Part shown: piece by piece, positions 37,912 to 56,200 of the stretch
How the letters are laid out: each line of letters begins with the position of its first letter
Position numbering within the stretch: position 1 is the first letter of the stretch
Origin: Syngnathus acus
Lineage: Eukaryota; Chordata; Actinopteri; Syngnathiformes; Syngnathidae
Length of the DNA stretch: 64,000 bases
NCBI RefSeq assembly: GCF_901709675.1
Contig: NC_051095.1
Span: 20,179,456 to 20,243,455, forward strand
Direction: 5' to 3'
Notes under the pieces: model-generated
What the model was told of the DNA's origin: nothing
Database searches by the model: none
Seen by the model: only the letters and a program-made list of their open reading frames with translations
Position numbers and translations under genes: made by a program

Positions 37912-40845
37912 CTGCGTTCCTTTGAGTCCTGACCGACCAGGAACTCTCATAATACCCCAAACCCGACTGTGCGCTGGTGACTCAGTTCCTCTGCTTCCCC
38001 ACGTGAGTGACGCATCTGATCTAATGGAAGGTCAGCGTCTTTCCCGTCTCCTGAACACTTGGCTTTGCAAGTCTCACCGAGGGAGGAAAAAAAAAACGTG
38101 TGCATGACGACTGATGAGCTCCACTCGGATGACTTTTTTTCCAAAACTTGTATTGACTTTAAATGTGAGCGGCCGATATAGTCCAAGCAAGTGGCCGGCC
38201 GGCACCGACATTGTTGCTTCTCTCCGCGTGTAAATTGTCATTCATTCCTTTTTCTGTTGTGCATATGTTACATGCTCTATGCAAAGGCAAGGCTGGACAA
38301 GCGGTGTTTGTGTGTAGCTGACATTGTATTGGCTCTGTACAGGCAAGTTAAACATCTACCTTGTATTCTGTGATCTGCTGCATTCAGTACTGTTACTATA
38401 GCAATGGAAACGCCTGGAAACGCTTCCTTCTTTTCCCTCTCTTTTAATACATAATCGTTCAAGGCGTGTATATAATTGTGTGACACTCGAAATATCTTCA
38501 TCGGGAGGAATCCCACCATTTGTGTGTGGCTTTTGATGTTCTTAGATCCTGGTAGCAATCGTGCCTTATAATGGACGCAACAGACGTCTGTCAACAAAGA
38601 CACCCCCAGTTAAATACAAAATGCCAACATTCAAACGTTAGATGGCATACATGCGCTACTCGCAAAAAGTTAGGGATATGGCGGTTCTTTGAGAGTTGGA
38701 TGTTTTTGTTTTTTGTTTTTTTTGAGACGAGCGCTGTATGGTCACTTCAACTCAATTAACAATAACCGGGGCAGTGTGAACAATTAATCAAAAAGATAGG
38801 CTGCAAGCTAAACATCAAACTAAGAGTATTACACATCTTGTATTTAAGACAACCAAGCAGTGTCGCTTTAAGTACAGCCCTCTAGCTTAATGCTAACATA
38901 TAATTGAAATGCCATTGACATGATTGTCGCCGTTTTAGACTCCTCAAAGACACCGACATTTGAACACAAATGGTGGAGTAACAGTTGTCGGCAAATAATA
39001 CAATATTCACAGGCATATATTCTTTATCTTCTATGAAAAATAAAAAAACTATTACAGAATCTTCCTGTGTTGCTTACAGTAGCAGTAGAAAAGGAAGTAC
39101 TATTCTTCCTTATTCATGACGGTATGACTACAATACTGCCTGCCGGTGGCTAAGGCGGGTACAACAGAAAGAGCAGCACAATGAAATTAAACGTAGCATT
39201 AAATCATGATGCACATGATGCTTGACATTTTCTTTAACGATGATATTACTGTTTTTTGAGTCGAATTTTATAGACAATGCTTTCCTTTTCATAAAATGTT
39301 TGTAGGAGGGAGGCTGGAACAGGTTAAGGGCATTTTCATTCATCTCAATGGGGAAAGATGATTTGAGAGATGAGTGTTTTGAGTTATGAGAGGATGAATT
39401 AAATTAACATCCCAAAGCATCACAGTATTCAGCTGTTTAAATCTCAATTGAACCGGAAAGTTTATTGGTACAGAGAGAATAACAAAAAAACTGAACATGT
39501 ATACATTTCCCCCAAAAGCAGAATACCCCTAACTTTTTGTGAGTGGATATATATTAGGATTAATATTTATTTTCTTGCTGAGTGTACATCAGGATTAAGA
39601 CTCACATCTTCTCATTGGTAACCACAGTTAGCTTAGCATACATTTGTGATAAAGTGATTAGTCAACTTTAAACATTGATGCGGGGATATAAAGTTGGCTC
39701 GTCGACTAATCAATTCAACCCCGAGTTTTAAAACGACTTGGCCAAGATGAACAGAATCAATCCTCCTCAACCCCTTAGGAAGAGAACTGCACTATATTAT
39801 GCATTTTCTTGTTCTAGTTTTGCTTGTCCTTTCAGGGAAAAAGCTCAATCTTCCAAATTGTAATGAGGAGTGAAAACTGTTGATTTGGACACAAGTTAGT
39901 AAAAAGCAAAGAAACGACAACAACAAGCCAAGCCATTGTCGAATTGTACATATATTTGAAAATGTGGATGTAGTGAAATAGGCAGTACGGTTGACTTATT
40001 TCAAGTGTTCCCGAGCGAGCCAATCATCTCCCAGTCGTCAACTCTTTCTCCAGCCACTCTCTAAGAAAAAAAAAGGCAGCTCAGTAACATCTTTTCATTG
40101 ACATCATTCAAGCGGAGGTTGGCTGTCTTTAATGCAGGAAATATAAACTGAAGTAGGCGAGTGAGCGCAAGAGATGAGGTGAGAGTCACAAGAGGAAAAA
40201 TGTGATGAAAAGTCAAGCAAATTTTTTGGGTGTTTATATTGATGTTAGCGAGTTTGTGATTGTGTGCTATTGTGTCAAATGCGAGAGAGAACAAGTGTTT
40301 GTGAACTATACGTGTCTAAAAGTGATGAGTATCGGAGACTGCCAGCAGATGTGGCCAAAACAGTCCATTTCTAGCGAATTAGTCATGTCAGTTGATTTTT
40401 ATTATAGCCAAAGTGGAGAATGAATTGCTATTGCAGAAGATTTGGTCATTCCTGGCAGCTCTTTTTCTTTGTGATGTGAACACGTTAAGGAATGAGGACA
40501 GATATTGGAGGCTTTTCATGAACCCAAAATGATGTTTCTTTTTACTGCATAAGGGAGATGGAAGTGATTTGGAAAAGGGTGACTGTATGCAACTTATATT
40601 TATCAGTATCCAAGCAGATTACTTCTTTTCAATTTTTTTTTCTTTTTTTCTTTAAGTGATACATTTGCCAAGATCAGATCTGAATGCTCTGATAATAGAC
40701 AATATATATATCTATGACATCATGTGTACGGATACAGTATTACAGCATTTATGTTCACTTTGTTTGGTCTTAACACTGTGATTCTATGTATTTGGTTTCA
40801 ATTACTTCACTTCTTTTTACATGAACAATATGTCTGGTAAATAAA
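37912..40845 (+). other. zdhhc9 3' UTR (maximum extent)
   Basis: No ORF of interest is present. Candidate poly(A) signals AATAAA are at 39,039-39,044 and 40,840-40,845. The region includes a dispersed-repeat fragment at 39,296-39,400, so the nearer signal may be the one mostly used. Confidence 0.4.
40840..40845 (+). terminator. Candidate zdhhc9 distal poly(A) signal
   Basis: AATAAA, followed within 30 nt by a T/G-rich stretch (TTGTATTATTATTTTGTC). Confidence 0.4.
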
Positions 40846-41283
40846 CCATATTGTATTATTATTTTGTCTTTTGCAGTGGATATTTTGAAAGTCAACTTTA
40901 TTTTGTGAAGCACTAAACCACACATGGAACACAGTGTTGTCCACGTATAAATATTGAACGTAATCTATTAAACAATTTGAATATAAAACAATTGCAACAA
41001 TATTATGAGTGAAAAACGATAAATAGTCCCTTTACACGCGCAGGTCAAGAAATCACCAATATAAATCAGTAGTGACCCTCGTGACCCCCTCAGAACCTTC
41101 TCACGTGAACAAAATGCGAGCTTGGGAACAAAAGTGGCGTTAGGCGACAGTGCGGTAAAAGACTCATCCAGGTGTCATATCAGACAGAAAGGACTGACTG
41201 ACCACCATTTTTAAAATGTTATTAAGAATTAGACTGGCTGTCATTAGGATACAAAAATGAGACATTGTGTAACATTCTCAGGC

Positions 41284-41289
41284 TTTATT
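41284..41289 (-). terminator. Candidate sash3 poly(A) signal
   Basis: TTTATT on the plus strand reads AATAAA on the minus strand, 270 nt downstream of the sash3 stop. Confidence 0.5.
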
Positions 41290-41557
41290 CATAAACTATT
41301 TACAGCGTGGACTGAATACATTACAGAGAACATGTATTATGACAAAACAACAAATGCAATTCTCACAAAACAAGATAATGCCAATTTGAAAAGGCCACTT
41401 TCTAGGAAACAGTTTGTGTTTACAAAAGTACAGCAGATTTACATTGTGAGTCGAATGTTTTTTGTTTTTTTTTCTTCACAACAGAAAGCTCCCACTGCTT
41501 CTGGCCCAAAACTCCTGGATGACCAAAAGAACATTTGCATGACACTGAAGGCTTCCT

Positions 41558-47874
<6,317 letters not shown>

Positions 47875-48110
47875 TTTGTCGTCGTTGGCGTGCAGGCAAC
47901 TTGGATCAAATAAAGAAATGTTGGGTAATATTTTCTGCCCTTGTCTCTGGGTTGAGAGGACAGATATGAAAAGAGATGAGACAGAAGAGGTGCACTTCCC
48001 CGCTGCTGAAAAAAGAGCGCACGCAAAGGGGAAGTCACATGACCTCATGGTAACAAACACACTACTGCACACTTCAACCTTCTCTCAGCTGTTTAAAACA
48101 ACATAAAACT
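47875..48110 (-). promoter_or_regulatory. sash3 leader and candidate proximal promoter
   Basis: The region directly upstream of the sash3 ATG holds GGGGAAGTG on the minus strand (48,001-47,993), which resembles an ETS/PU.1 site. It also holds the palindrome GTCACATGAC at 48,034-48,043, an M-box/E-box-like word. Both are plausible for a blood-cell gene, but a start site cannot be placed. Confidence 0.3.
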
Positions 48111-50223
48111 GTTTTAGACAAGTGCAATGAGAAACAAGTTCAATTTGTTCATTGACTATGCTTTAAAACACAATATATTTTCCCTTTTCATTCCAGCCTC
48201 CCCAAAAAGCAAACCTCAAAATAAAGTTATAAAAACATATAGTTATGACTTGATTTAGATTTACAAAGAATTTAACAGCTTTTGTCGCTCTGTTTCCTTC
48301 AGTGCATGCTGTACTGCTCATTCGGGTTTGCACACCTTGGCCCCTGGGGGCAGTATTAAACAGACATACCGATATACTGTGTTGGAGCCTCAGCCCCTCG
48401 CCTGGCATCTCAATACGGCACAAATATTTGGCGGTCTTCATTGAGAATCAAGAATGCACACTAGTGAGTAGTTTTCTTTCTCCCTTTTCTGTCTACATGT
48501 GTTGCTGCACCATTTGAACAACACCACCACATCAATTTCACATTGTATGTTTGTATTAAGGTAACAGGATCTTTGCGGTTGCTTTAAATACACAATGTAT
48601 AATTCTCTTTCAGATGCCACCACACAGCACTCTTGTCTTGAATTTGTGTTTGCATCTCAGGGTACCACTGTATAGTCATTTTTCTCAACCAACAACATAT
48701 AAGTGTTGCGTTTTCTTCAGTAGAGTGCACTTCATGACATCTACTGTTGCCACATTTCTTCCTTCTTCAGCACATTGTGAATGAATCATGCCAGGTCTTT
48801 TTAAAACTGTTGCGCATGTCTCCACAGTGTGCTTTTTCAGCGTATTTTCATCAGCTGTGATTATTTGTCAGCACATCCAAAGGAGTGTCCCATACAAAGA
48901 AACAGTGGAGCACCAAACACAAACCAGGACATCTAGATTGTTCCAAAAATGTTATGCATGCATTTTGGGAGTAAACCACAACTTTTCTACCCCACAAAAC
49001 TACACTATTTGTTCCGTACACAGAAATCAAAACTTGCAGTGAGAAAACAAAAACTGCAAAATTTTGTTTTTGCCCTTTGTGGCAGACGTAAGCCAAGTCG
49101 ACCTTGTTATTTTAGTGTGCACGCAAACCACATGAAGAGAGGATGCGCTATCTCAGCTTCCTCTCATGGCACTTCAGCTCGCTGTAGAACCAAGTTCACA
49201 TTTCGCTGGCACGTCATGGAAATAGCTGCCAGTTATATTCACTCAATACAATGTCAACAGTTGGCACACTATTATGTAGAGTACACCTGCACAATATGAG
49301 ATCCAACACAAGAGCGAAATTATTGCAGGGATTAGGTTCTAGAGAAACCTGACATAGATAAAATCTGTGAAGTAGCAACCAAATTCATTTTACGTATCGT
49401 TTACAGAACTGTTTATGCGTGTTAGGCGTAGGTATCATTTTTGTAAGTATTATTTTTCTCCGCTTGGGGGCGCCATTCTTACACACTAATTCCTGTGACT
49501 GAATATGTGTGAAAGGTGAAGGTATGATTTTTGTCCACTTGGGGTCAACATTCAGTACTGCAGTATCAGTGCCTGTGATTCCATGAAATTTGGCTGGTTG
49601 TTAACAAACCAAATTGCAAGTCACTACTATGCTTAGTTTGACAGTACACTTTAACTGGGAGTGGCAATGAAAAGCGGAGAGCCTCTTTTTTTGAGGAATT
49701 GCTCACTATATTTGCCTCACTGCTGCTTGTTGTGAGGTTGGTTGATTTTTCTGCCACTATCTAGCGCTCATATCTTATTTTGTTCACAAGTCACAGCAAA
49801 AAAGTAGTCACTCGTATGTCAAGGCACCACTGTACTCCTGCTCAGTAGAATCATTAAGAATAAATTCAATTGCAACTGAAACACATTCTAATTTAATTGA
49901 TGGATCTACAGTTTCAAATAACATAACATAGTGGGGTACAAATAATATATGTAAGGATATTGATGTAGATGTATAAAAAAATCTCATTGCTCAAATGCTG
50001 CATTTGAATGACTTAACACAAGTGGGCCAGTTTGCTTGCCAAATGTACAGTATATTTCAAACATGGCAACAAATCAAACAAATTATGCAGTTTGATTACA
50101 TAAATAGTTTAAAGAGCATCAAATTTATACAAAAGATCATTTTCAAACTTGGAACAAAATTATGTTTGCACAAATTCAGTGTTTCTCTTGCCCAATATAC
50201 TTAAGTATTAATGGCCATAATGT
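48111..50223. other. Intergenic between xpnpep2 3' end and sash3
   Basis: No coding exon is seen. It contains a long R1 repeat copy (49,320-49,840). The rest is AT-rich, and the xpnpep2 3' UTR must occupy its right-hand part. Confidence 0.5.
49320..49840 (+). repeat. Dispersed repeat family R1, longest copy
   Basis: It contains two partial copies of a CACTTGGGG(T/G)C...CATTC block, then TTTGACAGTACACTTTAACT, GAGGAATTGCTCACTATAT and CTGCTGCTTGTTGTGAGG. It ends in GTATGTCAAGGCACCACTGT. It is the best sequence here from which to define the family. Confidence 0.6.
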
Positions 50224-53200
50224 TTAGAGTGCAACGTTATACAACACAGCCACAACCAAAGTGACCAGGGTGGGCGAAGAGGATTGGGGAGATGAAGAAG
50301 ATCCTGACCCCACAAAGGGTTCTGTGTGTCTTAGCATCCAGCTCTTCTCCTCATGGAGCCCCTGGCGGTCCAGCTCAGGACCCATCAGCCTCCGGATGGT
50401 CTCGTAATATTTGTTCAACCACTGCAGCTGGATCAAGAGTAGAAAAAGAAAAGCTAATTACTGCTTAAGTGGCATTTGGTGTTCCACAGGGATGTTTACT
50501 AGAACTAGAACTAGAACAAACAAACAAACAAACAAACAAACAAACAAACAAACAAACAAACAATTCCATTGCATTTTTCTTTTACTCAAAGTCCAAGTGG
50601 AATTGGAATTTGTATATCAAAAGTCATTGGATTCATGTATTTCGTCGTATTACATTACTTTGGCATTTTCTGTATTTTGCACATATGCTTGTTGTATATT
50701 TGTATATTTTGCTGCCCTCCATACTGTAGTTATTGCACAGTTGTTTTTGCACTTTACAAGACTTTATACAGTTTAGTTTAAAAATGACATAGGAGAAGCT
50801 TTGCTTTGTTTTGACGAAGAACACTTTCGTTTTTCAGTTGGAGAGGAAAAATTAGGGAGGGGTTCAAGAGGAAACCAGCACTCTTACTGCAAGGGAAAGG
50901 AAACATCTGAGACATAAGATAAGTTCTTTACACCTTTGAAACAGGAAACTGATGAGATATTGACAAAAAGCTCATTACATATTACTATAACATAATATCA
51001 CCGTAAACTAATGGCCATTCTAGGATTTAGGACATTTTCTTTCATTATCATTTCAATTACCTGGACTGGGCTCAGAAGAGAGATGTCAATCAACTTCCTG
51101 TCATACGGTACCAAGGACACAGTGTCAAAGGTCAAGTAGTTATGACCATACTGTAAGTCAAAAACAGAGCCAATTACCATACACCGCTTATTAATAATAA
51201 ATGACTAAATGATCGGTGAGTACCTTTGTATGGATGGGCACAACCACTACAACATCTTCAATGCGAATCCCAAAGTCATTATCTTTGTAATATCCAGGTT
51301 CTGTGAACAAAATCAGGCGCACCCCCCCCAAAATAGCATACTGTGAATTTTTCATTCAAATCTACAAATGATGTATTTTTAAAATGAAAAGTCTCACCTA
51401 TCGACGTGAACATGCCTTCTCTAAAGGGAATGTTGTTACTCTGGAAACCAACAGGCCCTAAACAAAAACAGGAGTGTATATTAGTATTATTTACTGTATC
51501 AATTGTATTCTTTATAATGTAAAAAAATTTACAAATAAGAGTGAAAATAACTCAGTGGAATAAAACAATCAAACTCGAAATAATAATCATAATAATAATA
51601 ATCAAACAACTTACAAAACAGAAAACTACATAAAGATAATCGGTTATAATAGTATTTGGAATTTATAATAGTATTTGTTAAGTGTATTATTCACAATAAT
51701 AGTTATAATAGTATTTGGATGTTATAATAGTATTTGTTAAGTGTATTATTCACCAAACAATTAAGTAGAACAATACTAAAAATATTAAAAAATAAAATGA
51801 TTACTTGCAAAGAATATAAAATATAAAACTAGTTAATAACAGTAAAGTATAATAGTATTAACTAGAATTTGCAATTCCTGAAGAAATTGCGTGTGAAGGT
51901 GAAGAAGTTGAATAAATATTTAAGGAATGTTGCAGAATGATGTTGAAACGAGTTGAATCGGTTGAAAAATGTAGAAATGAGAAGGGAAAAAGGAATTGGG
52001 TGTGAATTTCAAAATAAAAGATGTGAAGTTTTTGGGAAGTTGTGGAATAGGTAGAAAAATGATGAACAGTTGAAAGTTGGAATGGGTTGAATCGGTTGAA
52101 AAATGTAGAAATGAGAAGGGAAAAAGGAATTGGGTGTGAATTTCAAAATAAAAGATGTGAAGTTTTTGGTAAGTTGTGGAATAGGTAGAAAAATGATGAA
52201 CAGTTGAAAGTTGGAATGGGTTGAATCGGTTGAAAAATGTAGAAATGAGAAGGGAAAAAGGAATTGGGTGTGAATTTCAAAATAAAAGATGTGAAGTTTT
52301 TGGGAAGTTGTGGAATAGGTAGAAAAATGATGAGTTGAAAGTTGGAATGGGTTGAATCGGTTGAAAAATGTAGAAATGAGAAGGGAAAAAGGAATTGGGT
52401 GTGAATTTCAAAATAAAAGATGTGAAGTTTTTGGGAAGTTGTGGAATAGGTAGAAAAATGATGAGTTGAAAGTTGGAATGGGTTGAATCGGTTGAAAAAT
52501 GTAGAAATGAGAAGGGAAAAAGGAAATATTGGAGAATTGGGTGTGAATTTCAAAATAAAATATGTGAAGTTTTTGGTAAGTTGTGGAATAGGTAGAAAAA
52601 TGATGAACAGTTGAAAGTTGGAATGGGTTGAATCGGTTGAAAAATGTAGAAATGAGAAGGGAAAAAAGAATTGGGTGTGAATTTCAAAATAAAAGATGTG
52701 AAGTTTTTGGGAAGTTGTGGAATAGGTAGAAAAATGATGAACAGTTGAAAGTTGGAATGGGTTGAATCGGTTGAAAAATGTAGAAATGAGAAGGGAAAAA
52801 GGAATTGGGTGTGAATTTCAAAATAAAAGATGTGAAGTTTTTGGGAAGTTGTGGAATAGGTAGAAAAATGATGAGTTGAAAGTTGGAATGGGTTGAATCG
52901 GTTGAAAAATGTAGAAATGAGAAGGGAAAAAGGAAATATTGGAGAATTGGGTGTGAATTTCAAAATAAAATATGTGAAGTTTTTGGTAAGTTGTGGAATA
53001 GGTAGAAAAATGATGAACAGTTGAAAGTTGGAATGGGTTGAATCGGTTGAAAAATGTAGAAATGAGAAGGGAAAAAGGAAATATTGGTGAATTAGGTGTG
53101 AATTTCAAAATAAAAGATGAAAACGTGAAAATTTTGAATTTGGCAAGTTTGGGAATGTCCCCAATGTGATTTGAATGTGTTGAATTATGTGAATTTCAAA

Positions 53201-56200
53201 CTGGAACAACGTAAATGTGAAATGTTGAATCTGCCATTAAGAATGAATGGGGCAAAATTCGCCGTAAATTTGTGAATTTTGCGAAAACGGAAAATTTTTC
53301 GAACGAAAAAAATGTAAGCACCCATGCCATGAATATTTGGAATAAGTGAAAAGTGGAACGGAGTGAATCGGTTGAAGTATGTGGAACTAGTTAAGCGGCA
53401 AAGAAAGTTAGCGGAAAGCTAGCGCAAAATGCTGTAGCTTAACAATAGTGTGAAGGTCTTCACCTTCACACTAATTAAGTCTAGAATGTTATCTATGATC
53501 AAAACAATAACCATTAAACTAAAAAATGCTAAATAAAAAACTTGCAAATACAGTACATTACAAGTAAGGAATCCTACAAAAATAACAGAAATACAGAAAT
53601 AATTTAATTTAGTTAGTGTATTATTCATTATAAAAATAAGTATTTAAAAATAATATGCACATAAGAATAAAAATGAAAATTGGAATAAAATACGAGTAAA
53701 AACCAATACAAGTAAAAATTTAATCAAATAATTTTTAAAATGTTAAGTATTTTAACAACAACAACAACAAAACAACACATTACTACAAATAGTATTTATA
53801 GTATTTGGGCCGAATGCAATTTTGGTTTGAGGTTCTTCTCAATTGATTTCCAAAGTATTATTTTATACAGCTGTATTTATTTTTTTGTACAATATATTTG
53901 CAGTTGATCTTTAAGAGATGTTTATTTTAAAATGTTTATTTGTAAACAATTTTCATTTAACTTTTGAATTATTTAAGTACAGTTAAAAATACATATAGCC
54001 CTACGTCAATGTCCAATGTTACTTAGAGTAAAAGGTTTAAGAAGTAGAGTTTAAACATATTCTGTGTGAGTAAATATGAGACAAAAGAGGCGGCGTACAC
54101 TCGTGAACACCGAAATAATTGCCGACTCCGTGTCCTGTGCCGTGGCCATAGTTGAGGCCCACTTCCCACAGTGCTCTGCGGCCCAGCATCTCCAAGTTTA
54201 CACCTGGCGGCAGACCACAAGCTTACACACTCAGACATCCTGCTGCAACCTCAGCAACAGTCCAATGTTACCATCTAGTGGTTACTTGATACACTAAGAT
54301 TTTAGCTACTGATGAATGAAAATTCCCCACCTCTGGTCCCTGAAGGAAATATGGTTCTAGATATTTCAATATTTCCAATGAGCACTCTGGTGTAGGCCTC
54401 CTAGTTAACAACAATATAATTCAACTTTAGTTTATTTCAGACTACAAAAATGTCAACATAGAAGCACATTTCTTATAGTGTTGCCTTGAGATACTACAAA
54501 TTAGTATGACTATGAATCAGATGCGTAGTGTTACCTTTTGCATAGCAGTGGGGGTCCCCCAGTGGACTGTCCTAGTGATGTCCGTGGTCCCGTCTCTGAT
54601 GTGGTGGAGAGAAATCATGACACCAAAGTGACACACATACTTTATGTGTGTGTGTGTGTTGTTACTCACAGGTATTGACCACCAGAGTCCACCAGGTACA
54701 TCTCCTCCACTGTCAGGTGCCTGTTGCTTTCGACTGTTGGGCTGCAGCATGAAAAGCGCAATTTAACAATGACCAGCTTATTTGCGGTGCGTTCTGGTCT
54801 ATTTAGATTGATTAAATAAACAAACTATCCATCCATCCATCCATCCAAATTGTATTCATTCATTATTCAATGGGAAAAGAGGATTTTGAGTGTGATTATG
54901 AAATGAATGAAACCCGTATCTCAAGGCACCACTAAGGACGCTTACCTGTAATGTGCCAGTGCCGCATTAGGTCCACTTGCAGAAATGGTCTCAAAGCTCG
55001 GGCCCCTGTTATCCTTCTGTTTGCTGAAAATGATTTTTTTTTTGTTGCTCAATATATTCAAGTGCTCAGGTTGTCTTGTGATTTGTATGTGCAGTATTGA
55101 GACTGACCTGCGACAGTGATTGACATACGCTGAGGCGCTCAGCTCCGTCTCCTTTCCCGTCGGCACCACCTTCTCCAACCACATGAGAAGCTGCATGACA
55201 GCCACGGCATCTCTCACCTGGAAGGAAGCAACAATAATCCAGTGAGCAATAGTAGGATAATGAAAAAAATACTAAGAATACTAGTTGTACTATGTTCATT
55301 TTGTTTTAACTTGTCAATTATTTTACTGGTTGTTTTATCACAAACAAGATATATTAGGTTGAATTACCTGACATGTTTCGGCTTGTACTTCCGCCTTCAT
55401 CAGTGTGACACTCAATAATAAATACTAAGAATACTAATAAAGTCTAATATAATAAACAAGAAATGACAAGAACATCTTATTCCTAATAATTACTGTTAAA
55501 AAAGGAAAATAATAATAGTTTTTTTGTGGAAAACACATTTTTTCCCTCAATTTGTTTCTTCAAAATTTAAAAAAAAAAAACAAATGTAAGCATTTACTTT
55601 TTCACTCAATTTTATTTAAAAAACAAATGTATGTATAAGCATTTACTGTATATGGGTGACAATTAAACACGCAATTAAACAGTTTGCTAATTGCAGGTCA
55701 GCCTGGGCCCTATCCCCCTGAGTATTGATAAAGATAAATAGTATATAATATACAATATAATAATACTAATAGTCCTCCTCCTACTAGCAGTATTAATATT
55801 AGTATTAATAATATCATGCATTGGTGTGCACGGATGACATACGTGAGCATCCCTCAAGATGCGCTGCTCAGTGTCATCTTTCACAGCTTTGGTGGTCAGT
55901 ACAGGAGAATAGGAGGTGCTCATGACTTTGTCCTACAGGATGCAAGTCAGTAAAAATGCAGCAAGAAAAATCTAATCACACAGGGAAGTATATAAGACAA
56001 AAGCTTTGGGACATAAAAATTCATTAGTCAATGAGGAGTCAGATTAGTCTGCTTCCGGAATCTTAATTCTTCAGCCTAACAAAACGTTTTGGACAACGTG
56101 GGGATGGGTTGATATATGAGAGCATTTCACTTATTGAGAGCGCTTACCCAAATTCAAAAGAGTTGTCCAAATACTTTTCTTCATTTTGGATATTATGTAT

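Noticed and set aside
52143-53108. Three 96-137-residue minus-strand ORFs of near-identical Phe/Ser/Pro-rich sequence
   Set aside because: They are translations of the minisatellite units. The similarity is explained by the tandem repeat, and they have no family match.
51952-53110. Regular repeat spacing suggesting a CRISPR array
   Set aside because: Almost the whole 131-145-bp unit is repeated, with no unique spacers, and it lies in a vertebrate intron.
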